Positions 43,486 to 51,411 of a stretch of 64,000 nucleotides of DNA are shown here, in pieces. The position numbers were made by a program, and so were the translations under genes. Source of the DNA: JAPSGB01 sp963775185 (lineage in GTDB: Bacteria; Myxococcota_A; Polyangia; Polyangiales; Polyangiaceae); NCBI GenBank assembly GCA_963775185.1, contig CAVZIE010000036.1, positions 1 to 64,000 of the forward strand. The letters are read 5' to 3'. Under the pieces are notes generated by a model, which was not told where the DNA came from, did no database searches, and saw nothing but the letters and a program-made list of their open reading frames with translations. How positions within the stretch are numbered: position 1 is the stretch's first letter; each line of letters starts with the position of its first letter.

Positions 43486-44928
43486 ATGGTCGACCGCGAG
43501 AACAAGCCCCCCGTTCTACAGCCCGTACCGGGCGCGCACGCGCGTCGGCATCCGATGCCGCCGCGTCCGCCCAGTCGCGCCGCGCGCTCCGCACCGCCGC
43601 CGCCGCCGAGCCGCGCCGCGCTCTCCGCACCACCGCCGCCCAGTCGCGCCGCGCGCTCCGCACCGCCGCCGCCGCCCAGTCGCGCCGCGCGCTCCGCACC
43701 ACCGCCGCCGCCCAGTCGCGCCGCGCTGTCCGTGCCGCGGCCGCCCGCCGTCGCGCCCGAGCCCGCGCCCGCACCGGAGTCCGTGAAGCTGGCGCCGGAT
43801 CCGATCATCCCCATCGACGACGCGGACTTGCCGGACGACGCGCCGACGCGGGTGCTGTTGCCGAGCGAGCACATCGCACCGGCGGCGTTCGCGCCGCACG
43901 GTCCACTGCCGCCGCCGCCCGCGCTGCCGCCGGCGTCGCACGCCGCGCCGCCGGTGGCGTCGCAGTCGGCGCTGCGATCGCCTCCCGCGCCGCCGATGGA
44001 TGCACAGGCGGCGCTACCGCCGGCGCCGCGCACCGGCTTCCGCGCGCCCATGCCGACCGAGCCGGCGGCGTGGCGCCGGCAGGAGTCGCTGCCGCCGCCG
44101 GCGTCGCTACAGAGCGTGCCGCCGATGGCGCTGTCGGAACCTCCGCCGCCGATCGATCTGCCGATGCGCCGCGTGCCGCGGAGCCTCGTCGCGGTCGGCG
44201 CGTTGGCTGCTGCGGCGGTGGTCGCGGTCGGCTTCTTCCACGTCGCCGGGGCGATGTTCACGTCGCACGGCGACGGCTCGCTCGTCGCGACGGTGGCCGG
44301 CGCGCACGGCCAGCCGCTCGAGGGGCTCGCGGTGTTCGTGGACGGCCATCGCCGCTGCGAGAGCTCGCCGTGCCGCGTCGAGGCGCTCGAAGCCGGCGCG
44401 CATTTCGTCAAGGTGACCGCGCCCGGCTACGCGCCGACGGCCACCGAGGCGATCGCGGTGCAAGGCGGGCACGACACGGCGCTGGAGCTCCGGCTATCGC
44501 CGTCCGTTCAAGCGAAGGCGGACGCCACGCCGGCGAAGCAGGCCGCGACGCCGGGCGACAACGCGAAGCCCGACGACGACGGCGTCGTGCAGCCGTCCAG
44601 CCTGCCCGAGGCTCCCGGGAAGGAAACAACGAGCGCGGCGCGGCCGCGGCGCGCCGTCAGCTATCGAGCGCGCAGGGCGCCTGCGCCGCGCAGCGCCGCG
44701 GCGGACAAGCCCACGAGCCCGGCCACCAGCGGCAAGGGCATCCTCCTGCTGAGCTGCACGCCCGCCGCGAACGTCGCGGTGGACGGCCACGCCCTCGGCG
44801 CGACGCCCAAGGCCGTGCGCGTCGAAGCTGGAAGCCACGTCGTGCTGTTCGCGGGAGCCGGCGGTCGGGCGGTGCGCTCGGTCAACGTGAAGCCGAACGC
44901 CCGCATGAACGTCGCCGTCAAGTTCTGA
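43486..44928 (+). CDS. Pro-rich single-pass membrane protein with two PEGA-like domains
   Basis: GGAAGGAG precedes ATG 43486. The 480-residue product has a cytoplasmic Pro/Ala/Arg/Ser-rich half containing five ~12-residue units like PPSRAARSAPPP. One membrane helix follows at about 230-250 (SLVAVGALAAAAVVAVGFF), then an external part with two PEGA-type beta domains (about 265-335, GLAVFVDGHRRCESSPCRVEALEAGAHFVKVTAPGY; about 420-480, NVAVDGHALGATPKAVRVEAGSHVV). PEGA domains are common in Myxococcota kinases and surface proteins; no kinase domain is here. Function unknown. Confidence 0.8.
   Translation: MVDRENKPPVLQPVPGAHARRHPMPPRPPSRAARSAPPPPPSRAALSAPPPPSRAARSAPPPPPSRAARSAPPPPPSRAALSVPRPPAVAPEPAPAPESVKLAPDPIIPIDDADLPDDAPTRVLLPSEHIAPAAFAPHGPLPPPPALPPASHAAPPVASQSALRSPPAPPMDAQAALPPAPRTGFRAPMPTEPAAWRRQESLPPPASLQSVPPMALSEPPPPIDLPMRRVPRSLVAVGALAAAAVVAVGFFHVAGAMFTSHGDGSLVATVAGAHGQPLEGLAVFVDGHRRCESSPCRVEALEAGAHFVKVTAPGYAPTATEAIAVQGGHDTALELRLSPSVQAKADATPAKQAATPGDNAKPDDDGVVQPSSLPEAPGKETTSAARPRRAVSYRARRAPAPRSAAADKPTSPATSGKGILLLSCTPAANVAVDGHALGATPKAVRVEAGSHVVLFAGAGGRAVRSVNVKPNARMNVAVKF
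43566..43740. repeat. 36-bp coding tandem repeat
   Basis: Five imperfect copies of a 33-36 bp unit (CCCAGTCGCGCCGCGCGCTC followed by CACCGCCGCC-type triplets) encode the Pro-rich repeats of 43486..44928. Nearly identical neighbouring copies make it prone to length change. Confidence 0.8.
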
Positions 44929-45005
44929 GCAGCACAAGACCGGCTCGCGCCGCGCTCCGGCGCATTGGCGCGCCGCGCGCGCACGCGTTACGCTTGGCGC
45001 GACGC

Positions 45006-45860
45006 ATGAGCTCGACGAAGGACACGGTGCTCCGCGCGATCACCGACGACGGCGCGTTCCGCGTCATCACCACGCGCACCACGAATACCGTGAAGGGCGC
45101 CATCGCCGCCCAGAACGGCAGCGGCGAGACGGCGCGCCACTTTGCCGATCTGCTCACCGCCTCGGTGCTGTTCCGCGAGACGATGGCGCCGCAGCTCAGG
45201 GTGCAGGGCATCGTCAAGCGCGCGGGCGCGGGGAGCCTGCTGGCCGACTCGCATCCGTCGGGCATGACGCGCGGCTTGATCCAGCTCGCGCCCGGCGGCA
45301 AGAGCTTCGAGATGGCGGAGGACACCGTGCTCCAGCTGATGCGCACGCTGCCCGGCGGTCGCATCAACCAGGGCTTCGTGCGCGTCGGCGCCGAGGGCGG
45401 GATCTCGCACGCGTTCATGGAGTACATGCAAGTGTCGGAACAGGTCGACACGATGCTCGCCGTCGACAGCGTGTTCGACGAAGGCGGCGTGACCGCTGCC
45501 GGCGGCTACATGGTGCAGCTGCTTCCGGAGGTCGGCCGCGGCCCGCTGATGATCATGACCGAGCGCCTGCGCGACTTCCAGAACATCGCGCCCCAGCTGC
45601 GCGACGCGAGCTTCTCGCCGGAGTGGCTGCTCGATCAGCTGCTCTACGGCATGCCGTTCACGCGCCTGGAAGAGAGCGGCATCGGTTTCGACTGCTGGTG
45701 CGACGAGCTTCGCGTCATGAGCGCGCTGGCGTCCCTCGGTCGCGGCACGGTGGAGGAGCTCGTCGCCGACGGCGAGCTCCTGCACATGACCTGCGACTAC
45801 TGCGGCGCCGAGTACCAGATCGCGCCGGGCAAGCTCCGCGGTCTGCTCGCGGAGAGCTAG
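45006..45860 (+). CDS. hslO: redox-regulated chaperone Hsp33
   Basis: This 284-residue Hsp33 is a cytosolic holdase activated by oxidation. The N-terminal domain has RHFADLLTASVLFRETM and GMTRGLIQ. The zinc switch at the C-terminus shows both cysteine pairs: CWC in FDCWCDELR and CDYC in TCDYCGAEY. It is followed 3 bp later by the phosphoesterase gene, probably one transcript. Confidence 0.94.
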   Translation: MSSTKDTVLRAITDDGAFRVITTRTTNTVKGAIAAQNGSGETARHFADLLTASVLFRETMAPQLRVQGIVKRAGAGSLLADSHPSGMTRGLIQLAPGGKSFEMAEDTVLQLMRTLPGGRINQGFVRVGAEGGISHAFMEYMQVSEQVDTMLAVDSVFDEGGVTAAGGYMVQLLPEVGRGPLMIMTERLRDFQNIAPQLRDASFSPEWLLDQLLYGMPFTRLEESGIGFDCWCDELRVMSALASLGRGTVEELVADGELLHMTCDYCGAEYQIAPGKLRGLLAES

Positions 45861-45863
45861 GCC

Positions 45864-47552
45864 ATGCGCGCGCTCGCGGTCTTGCTCGTCGCGGGTCTGG
45901 CCGCGTGTGCGCCCGCGCCGACCGCGCGCCACGCGGAGCTTCGCGCCGCCACCAACCAACCCCTCCCCCCTGCCCCGCCGGCGGCGAAGCCGGTCGTGAT
46001 CTCGATCGTCGGCAGCAACGACTTCCACGGCTATCTCAGGCGCTTTCCGCTGTTCGCGGGCTACGTGGCCAACGTGCGCCACGCGCGCGAAGGCGACGGT
46101 GCGGCGCTGCTGGTCGACGCGGGCGACATGCTGCAAGGCACGATCGCGTCGAACCTGAGCGAGGGCGCGAGCGTGATCGCGGCGTACAACGCGCTCGGCT
46201 ACCAAGCCGCGGCGATCGGCAACCACGAGTTCGACTTCGGACCGGTCGGACCGCCGCCCGCGCCACCCGGTTTCGACCCACAGGGCGCGTTGAAGGCGCG
46301 CATCGCCGAGGCGCGTTTTCCCATGCTCTCGGCGAACCTTGAAGGCACCCTGCCTGGCGTCCAGGCTGCTTGTCTGATCGGCGCGGCCGGCGTCCGGGTC
46401 GGCTTCGTCGGCGTGCTCACGCACGACACGCCGAACATCGTCATGCCGGCGTACTTCGCCGGTCTCGGCGTGGCGCCGCTGGCGCCGGCGATCGAGCGCG
46501 AGGCCCACACGCTGCGCGCGCAGGGCGCCGATCTGGTCGTCGTGCTCGCCCACGCCGGCGGCGACTGCAAGCGCTTCGACGACCCGCGCGATGTGTCGAG
46601 CTGCGATCCCGATCAAGAGATCTTCAAGCTCGCCGGCGCGCTCCCGAAGGGCTTGGTGGACGTGATCGTCGCGGGCCACACCCACGCCGGTGTCGCGCAC
46701 TTCGTGAACGGCATCGCGGTCGTGGAAGCGGGCTCGTACGGCCGCGCGTTCTCGCGCGTCGACGTCACCCTGAGCGCGCACCACGTGACGACGACGCACA
46801 TCTTCCCGCCGCAGCCGCTGTGCCCCGACTACGACGCGGCAACGTGCACGCCGCCGGACTACGAGGGCGCGCCGGTGCGCCCGGACGCGCACATCGCGGC
46901 GCTGGTCGCGCCGGCGCTGGCCGCGGAGCAGAAGCGCCGCGACGACAAGCTCGGCGTCAAGCTCGTGGCGGCGGTGAAGCGGAGCCACAAACAGGAGAGC
47001 GCCCTCGGCAACCTGTTCGCGGATCTGATCCGCCAGGCGGCACCGCACGCGGACGTCGGGTTGATGAACGGCGGCGGTCTCAGAAACGACCTGCCCGCCG
47101 GCGAGTTGTCCTACGGTGCGTTCTACGACGCCATGCCGTTCGAGAACATGCTGGCGACGGTCCACATCACCGGCGCGGATCTGCGCGCGCTCGTCGCCCG
47201 CAATCTGCAGAACGACGCGCGCGGCATCATCAGCTTGTCCGGCGTGCGTGCGGTCGCCCGCTGCGGCGCGCGCGGGCTGGAGGTCGAGCTTGTCCGCGAC
47301 AACGGAGCGAAGATCCGCGACACGGACCCGATCACGCTCGCGGTCAGCGACTACCTCGTCAGCGGCGGCGACGATCTCTTTACGGCGATCCACCCGCAAG
47401 CAACGCAGATCACCGACGTGACGCTGCGGGACGCGATGGCGGGCGTCTTGACGAAGCGCGGTGGCACGCTCGACCCGGCCAAGCTCCTCGACGCGAAGCA
47501 CCCGCGTCTGCGCATCGACGCGAAGCGTCCCGTGCGGTGTCCGGCGCCGTAG
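45864..47552 (+). CDS. 5'-nucleotidase/UshA-type metallophosphoesterase lipoprotein
   Basis: This is a 562-residue envelope lipoprotein (lipobox LAAC). The metallophosphoesterase core has SNDFHGYL, DAGDMLQGT, GNHEFDFG and GHTHAGV (metal ligands). The C-terminal 5'-nucleotidase domain has LGNLFADLIRQAAP, NGGGLRNDLPAGELSYG and VSDYLVSGGDDLF. It should release phosphate from external nucleotides. It is tightly coupled behind hslO (3 bp). Confidence 0.93.
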   Translation: MRALAVLLVAGLAACAPAPTARHAELRAATNQPLPPAPPAAKPVVISIVGSNDFHGYLRRFPLFAGYVANVRHAREGDGAALLVDAGDMLQGTIASNLSEGASVIAAYNALGYQAAAIGNHEFDFGPVGPPPAPPGFDPQGALKARIAEARFPMLSANLEGTLPGVQAACLIGAAGVRVGFVGVLTHDTPNIVMPAYFAGLGVAPLAPAIEREAHTLRAQGADLVVVLAHAGGDCKRFDDPRDVSSCDPDQEIFKLAGALPKGLVDVIVAGHTHAGVAHFVNGIAVVEAGSYGRAFSRVDVTLSAHHVTTTHIFPPQPLCPDYDAATCTPPDYEGAPVRPDAHIAALVAPALAAEQKRRDDKLGVKLVAAVKRSHKQESALGNLFADLIRQAAPHADVGLMNGGGLRNDLPAGELSYGAFYDAMPFENMLATVHITGADLRALVARNLQNDARGIISLSGVRAVARCGARGLEVELVRDNGAKIRDTDPITLAVSDYLVSGGDDLFTAIHPQATQITDVTLRDAMAGVLTKRGGTLDPAKLLDAKHPRLRIDAKRPVRCPAP

Positions 47553-47555
47553 CCG

Positions 47556-47888
47556 CTACCAGTTCGCCGGCCAGTCCAGGCCATCGAGCGCCGCGATGAA
47601 CGCGTCGAGATCGGCGGCTTCCGCCAGGACTTCGCCGCTGGGGCGGCGCACGGACAGCGTGTCCAGGTGCTCGGGAAAGAGCGCGCGCCCCGCGCTCCGC
47701 TGCCGCTCGACGACCTCCGCGAAGCCCTCCGCGCTGTGCTCGAGACGCCTGAGCCGCCACACGCCGTCCTCACGCACGACGGCTACCAGCAGTGACGGAT
47801 TGCCGATGCCGATGGGGACGAACGGCTCGGCGCTCGCGCGCAGCATCGCGATCAGTTTCGGGCGGCCCGTCGGAGCGCGCGGCGCCAT
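47556..47888 (-). CDS. conserved-looking small hypothetical protein
   Basis: A 110-residue globular protein: a basic N-terminus, LIAMLRASAEPFVPIGIGNPSLLVAVVREDGVWRL (alternating strands) and an acidic helical end (ADLDAFIAALDGLDWPANW). No family is recognised. The stop converges with the phosphoesterase stop (3 bp). It lies 45 bp after the pirin gene in the same direction, so it may be the last gene of that operon. Confidence 0.6.
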   Translation of the reverse strand: MAPRAPTGRPKLIAMLRASAEPFVPIGIGNPSLLVAVVREDGVWRLRRLEHSAEGFAEVVERQRSAGRALFPEHLDTLSVRRPSGEVLAEAADLDAFIAALDGLDWPANW

Positions 47889-47933
47889 GGCGACTACGCG
47901 CCCTCGAGCGGATGGCCGCCGGTCACGTGGAGC

Positions 47934-48884
47934 TCAGCCGTTCCTCAGCACGAGCCGACCCGCGCGGTAGTCGTCCCACGCCTGCCGGAGCTCGGCCTCG
48001 GTGTTCATCACGAACGGGCCCGACCGCGCGACGGGCTCGCCGATCGGTCGCGCCGCGCACAACAGCAGGCGCGCGCCGTCGCTGGAGCGCGCGGCGACGA
48101 CGTCACCCGGACCGAGCACGGCGATCTGGCCGCGCGCGACGCGGGTACGCGCCGCGCCGATCTCGGCGGCGCCGTCGAACACGTAGACGAACGCATTGTG
48201 CGTGACCGGCAACGCGTGCGCGAAGCTGCCGCCGCGCGCGAGCTTCACGTCCATCATCTGGGGCGCCGTCACGATACCGCTGACCGGGCCGCGCCTGCCG
48301 TCGAGCTCGCCCGCGACGAGACGGACGTGCGCCGAATCCTGGGCGACCTCCACGATGCGATCGGCGTCGAGGTTCTGGTAGCGCGGCGGCGTCATCTTCT
48401 TCGCGGCGGGCAGGTTCACCCACAGCTGGAACCCCCACATCGTGCCGCCGACCTGCTTCGGCATCTCCGAGTGCACGATGCCGTGACCGGCGGTCATCCA
48501 CTGCGTGCTGCCCGGCCCGAGCCGCCCGCCGTTGCCCAGGCTGTCCTTGTGCTCCATCGCGCCTTCGACCATGTACGTCACGGTCTCGAAGCCACGATGC
48601 GGGTGCGTCGGGAAGCCCTTGATGTAGTCCTCGACGCGGTCCGAGTGGATCTCGTCGAGGAGCACGAACGGGTCGATCATCGACAGCTCGCTCGAGCCGA
48701 TGGCGCGCCGGAGCTTCACGCCCGCGCCGTCGTGGGTGCGGAACGCGTCGAAGCGCCGAGCTACGCCGCGGACGCGCGGCGGCGCCGTGCCCGGATCCGC
48801 GCTCGACAGCTCGGCGATCGCCACCGCCGCCGGCACACCGAGAGCGAGAGCGCGAACGACGCTGCGACGGGAGAGCAGGGTCAC
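47934..48884 (-). CDS. exported pirin-family protein with Tat-type signal
   Basis: This is a 316-residue bicupin. The N-terminus MTLLSRRSVVRALALGVPAA has a twin-arginine pattern, unusual because most pirins are cytosolic. The pirin iron site is intact: HPHRGFETVTYM (two His), MEHKDS (His) and GIVHSE (Glu). Known pirins act as quercetinases or redox cofactors. GTG 48884 is 9 bp after the M23 peptidase gene, so the two are probably co-expressed. Confidence 0.87.
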   Translation of the reverse strand: MTLLSRRSVVRALALGVPAAVAIAELSSADPGTAPPRVRGVARRFDAFRTHDGAGVKLRRAIGSSELSMIDPFVLLDEIHSDRVEDYIKGFPTHPHRGFETVTYMVEGAMEHKDSLGNGGRLGPGSTQWMTAGHGIVHSEMPKQVGGTMWGFQLWVNLPAAKKMTPPRYQNLDADRIVEVAQDSAHVRLVAGELDGRRGPVSGIVTAPQMMDVKLARGGSFAHALPVTHNAFVYVFDGAAEIGAARTRVARGQIAVLGPGDVVAARSSDGARLLLCAARPIGEPVARSGPFVMNTEAELRQAWDDYRAGRLVLRNG

Positions 48885-48893
48885 CGGGATAGT

Positions 48894-49844
48894 CTATCGC
48901 GCGTCATCGGCGAACACCACGCTGTCGTAGTCCGCCGCGGAGAACGGCAGATCGAGGTGCGGTTGGCGCGGGTGCGGCTCGTCGACGAGCACCGGGAAAT
49001 GTTCGAAGCGGTGCGCCACCAGCACGCGCGAGATCGCCACGCGCACCGCGCGCTCGCCCAGGTCGGCGACGCGTTCGAGGCGCGCACGCAGCTCCGGATC
49101 GCGACACGCCGCCACCGCGTCGGTCACCCCGCGCTCCGACCAGCGCGTCGGTTCGAGGCCCTGCTCGTTGCCGCCGCGATCCGGCTCCGGCAGCGCGCCG
49201 CTCCGCCAGATCGACGCCTCGCCGGGTCGCGCGAACGGATCGACGACTTCGCCGTTCAAGAGCACGTTGTAGTGCACGTGCGGCGCGAGCCACGGAAAGA
49301 ACAGGATGCCGTCCACGCCGCTCATGCCCGACAGCGCCACGACCTCGCCGCGCGCCACGCGCTGCCCCTCGCGCACCAGCGCGCGCGACAGGTGGTTCGA
49401 CATCGTGATCAGCCCCGAGCCGTGATCGATGCACACCTTGAGCCCGCCGCGCTGCATGTCCTTGCGGATCTCGCGCACGACACCCGCAGCCGCCGCGACC
49501 ACCTCCGTACCGACCGGCACCGCGAAGTCCGTCCCGACGTGCCCGTCGTACGTGAGCTTGCGACCGCGAAAGTCCTCCGCGAACGTGATCTTCACGCTGT
49601 ACGCCGCGTGCTTCGGCGCCGGATTGCGGTTCGGCAGCTGGTAGATCACCGCGCGCCGCGAGCGCCAGGCCCGGCCGAGCCACAGCGGCAGCGCGATGCG
49701 CGGCTTCAGGCAGCCGAGCGACGAAGGCCCCCACTGGCTCGGCGGCGCGTACGCGTCGCCGACAAGCGCCGCCTTGCACTGGGCAAGCGCGGGCAGCAGC
49801 GGTCGCAGGCCGAAGACCTCGAGGGGACTCACAGGGCGTCTCAT
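48894..49844 (-). CDS. M23-family metallopeptidase
   Basis: This is a 316-residue protein with a LytM-type core: HVGTDFAVPVGTEV (HxxxD zinc ligands), VCIDHGSGLITMSNHLSR and HVHYNVLLNG (HxH). No signal peptide is evident, though a short exported form cannot be excluded. The C-terminal ~90 residues have no motif. The family cleaves peptidoglycan cross-bridges or peptides. ATG 49844 abuts a 19-bp repeat, where the upstream frame has no family similarity. Confidence 0.82.
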   Translation of the reverse strand: MRRPVSPLEVFGLRPLLPALAQCKAALVGDAYAPPSQWGPSSLGCLKPRIALPLWLGRAWRSRRAVIYQLPNRNPAPKHAAYSVKITFAEDFRGRKLTYDGHVGTDFAVPVGTEVVAAAAGVVREIRKDMQRGGLKVCIDHGSGLITMSNHLSRALVREGQRVARGEVVALSGMSGVDGILFFPWLAPHVHYNVLLNGEVVDPFARPGEASIWRSGALPEPDRGGNEQGLEPTRWSERGVTDAVAACRDPELRARLERVADLGERAVRVAISRVLVAHRFEHFPVLVDEPHPRQPHLDLPFSAADYDSVVFADDAR

Positions 49845-49849
49845 GGGTT

Positions 49850-49868
49850 TGCCGGTCCGGCGCGGAAC
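49850..49868 (+). repeat. 19-bp palindromic repeat, copy 13
   Basis: TGCCGGTCCGGCGCGGAAC, starting 5 bp upstream of the M23 start codon; inverted pair with copy 14. Confidence 0.8.
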
Positions 49869-49900
49869 CGACGGGCGCGGACTCCGATGCCAGCGCGTCG

Positions 49901-49919
49901 ATCCGCGCGCCGGACCGGA
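49901..49919 (-). repeat. 19-bp palindromic repeat, copy 14 (variant)
   Basis: ATCCGCGCGCCGGACCGGA, a diverged reverse copy 32 bp from copy 13. Confidence 0.6.
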
Positions 49920-49954
49920 TAGCATCCGCGCGGGGAAAGCGCGATGACGCCCGT

Positions 49955-50045
49955 CTTTCACAGGAAGGGCGGAAGGGCGGAAGGTTTCCAGAGACTTGGC
50001 GGTATTCGCCTCGTGTCGTCCGTCCCATCCCCAAATCTTCCGCCC
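49955..50045 (-). mobile_element. GxxExxY element, copy D (end-only remnant)
   Basis: About 90 bp in inverted orientation. TTTCACAGGAAGGGCGGAAG...GGAAGGTTTCC is the reverse complement of the right end of copy B, and GTCCGTCCCATCCCCAAATC is the reverse complement of the gene start of copies A-C. Everything between is gone, leaving a miniature form with both inner end motifs. Confidence 0.65.
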
Positions 50046-50050
50046 CGCCG

Positions 50051-50133
50051 GATCGGACGAGCCGATCCGCATCTCGTGACCGCGACACGGTCACCAGATC
50101 GCGATCGGACCAACCGATCGGCATCTCGTGACC
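50051..50133. repeat. 32-bp direct repeat with internal palindromes
   Basis: GATCGGACGAGCCGATCCGC (50051) and GATCGGACCAACCGATCGGC (50103) start two similar 32-bp units, each followed by ATCTCGTGACCG. Between them is a perfect hairpin GTGACCG-CGACA-CGGTCAC (50076-50094). Upstream of the beta-lactamase-like gene; role unknown. Confidence 0.55.
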
Positions 50134-50223
50134 GTGCGGCGTCGCGTAGCCGTGATGTCGCGCAGCCGTGCCGTCGCGCCGCCGCGCCGCCGCGCCGCCG
50201 GGTTCCGGCGCGCGTGACGCGGG

Positions 50224-50242
50224 GTTCCGCGCCGGACCGGCA
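50224..50242 (-). repeat. 19-bp palindromic repeat, copy 15
   Basis: GTTCCGCGCCGGACCGGCA, 50 bp before the beta-lactamase-like gene. Confidence 0.78.
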
Positions 50243-50291
50243 TCAGCCCGGAGCACTTGACCCGGTGTCGATCGCCAAGGACGATGACGGC

Positions 50292-51410
50292 GTGGCACGT
50301 CTGTGGTGGGTCGGGGCGCTGGCGCTTTGCCTGACGGCGTGCGGCGCAAGCAAGGACGAAGCCGGCGCCGGCAGCGCTTGCAGCGTCGTGCCGCGAACCG
50401 ACGCGGCGTTTCCCGCGGCGCTCGCCGCCCAGCTCGACGCGGTGCTGGACGCCACGCTGGAGGACGCCCACGCGCCGGGCGTGGCCGCGACCGTCGTCAT
50501 TCCAGGTGTCGGCGCGTGGTACGGCGCCGCCGGCTACGCCAACGGCATCACCGAAGAGCCGATGAACGCCGGCGCGCGCTTCCGCATCGGCAGCATCACC
50601 AAGACGTTCACCGCGGCGGCCATGCTGCAAGAGGTCGAAGCGGGACGAGCGAGCCTGGACGATCCGATCGACAAGTTCGCGCCGGGCTGGAGCTTCGGAC
50701 CCGACGTGACGATCGCGCGCGTGATGTCGCACACCGCGGGCGTGTACAACTACACGGACGACCCGGTGTTCCTGTCCAAGGCGCTGGTGTACACGCCGCC
50801 GGAGCAGATCGTCGATTTCGCGGTGGGGCACGGGCCCGTGGCGCCGCCCGGCACGCTCTACTCGTACTCGAACACCGACTACTTCCTGATCGGGCTCGCC
50901 CTCGAGAAGATCGAAGGGCGGAGCTACGAGTCGATCATCCGGGATCGCTTGATCGATCCGATCGGTTTGCCGGACACGTACTTCGAGCAGGTGGAAGACG
51001 GACACTGCGCGCCGGTGAAAGGCCACGTGAACGGCTCGCTTGCGCCGGAGGACTTCAGCATGTCCTGGGCCTGGGCGGCCGGCGGCCTGGTATCGTCCGT
51101 TCGCGATCTGTGCGTGTGGGCGGACCACCTGACACGCGGCGCGGTGCTCGACGACGCGACGCGCGCGCGCATGCGACAGTTCGACCCGCTCTCCAAGGAC
51201 AGCGACCGCTACGGCCTCGGCATCCGCTGGCTGACGCGCGGTGGCCGCGACGTGCTCGGCCACACCGGCTCGACCATGGGCTTCAACGGCGAGCTGTGGA
51301 TCGATCCGGACAGCGGCGTGTGCGTCGCCGCTCAGACCAACGACTTCCTCGGCGTGCACAAGGCTGTCGGCGAGCCGCTCTGGGACACCCTCCAGGGCGC
51401 GGGCTACTGA
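50292..51410 (+). CDS. serine beta-lactamase-fold lipoprotein (class C/DD-peptidase-like)
   Basis: GTG 50292 opens a signal peptide with lipobox LTAC. The 372-residue product has the catalytic triad motifs of the family: SITK (Ser-xx-Lys), YSN (Tyr-x-Asn) and HTG (in VLGHTGSTMGFNG). VMSHTAGVYNY is typical of the estB/class C-related peptidases. It probably acts as an esterase or D-Ala peptidase in the envelope, not necessarily as a resistance enzyme. It converges with a Cys-rich lipoprotein gene. Confidence 0.88.
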   Translation: MARLWWVGALALCLTACGASKDEAGAGSACSVVPRTDAAFPAALAAQLDAVLDATLEDAHAPGVAATVVIPGVGAWYGAAGYANGITEEPMNAGARFRIGSITKTFTAAAMLQEVEAGRASLDDPIDKFAPGWSFGPDVTIARVMSHTAGVYNYTDDPVFLSKALVYTPPEQIVDFAVGHGPVAPPGTLYSYSNTDYFLIGLALEKIEGRSYESIIRDRLIDPIGLPDTYFEQVEDGHCAPVKGHVNGSLAPEDFSMSWAWAAGGLVSSVRDLCVWADHLTRGAVLDDATRARMRQFDPLSKDSDRYGLGIRWLTRGGRDVLGHTGSTMGFNGELWIDPDSGVCVAAQTNDFLGVHKAVGEPLWDTLQGAGY

Positions 51411-51411
51411 C

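Noticed and set aside
40581..44411. 1276-residue minus-strand ORF
   Set aside because: Most of it is the shadow of the acyl-CoA synthetase and PEGA genes on the plus strand; only its end is a real lipoprotein.
44988..47501. 837-residue minus-strand ORF opposite hslO and the phosphoesterase
   Set aside because: High-GC antisense artefact with Arg/Ala/Val-biased composition; both plus-strand genes are unmistakable.
50292..51410. Antibiotic-resistance beta-lactamase
   Set aside because: The SxxK/YxN/HTG set is shared with esterases and DD-peptidases; lipoprotein form and sequence style give no reason to claim resistance.
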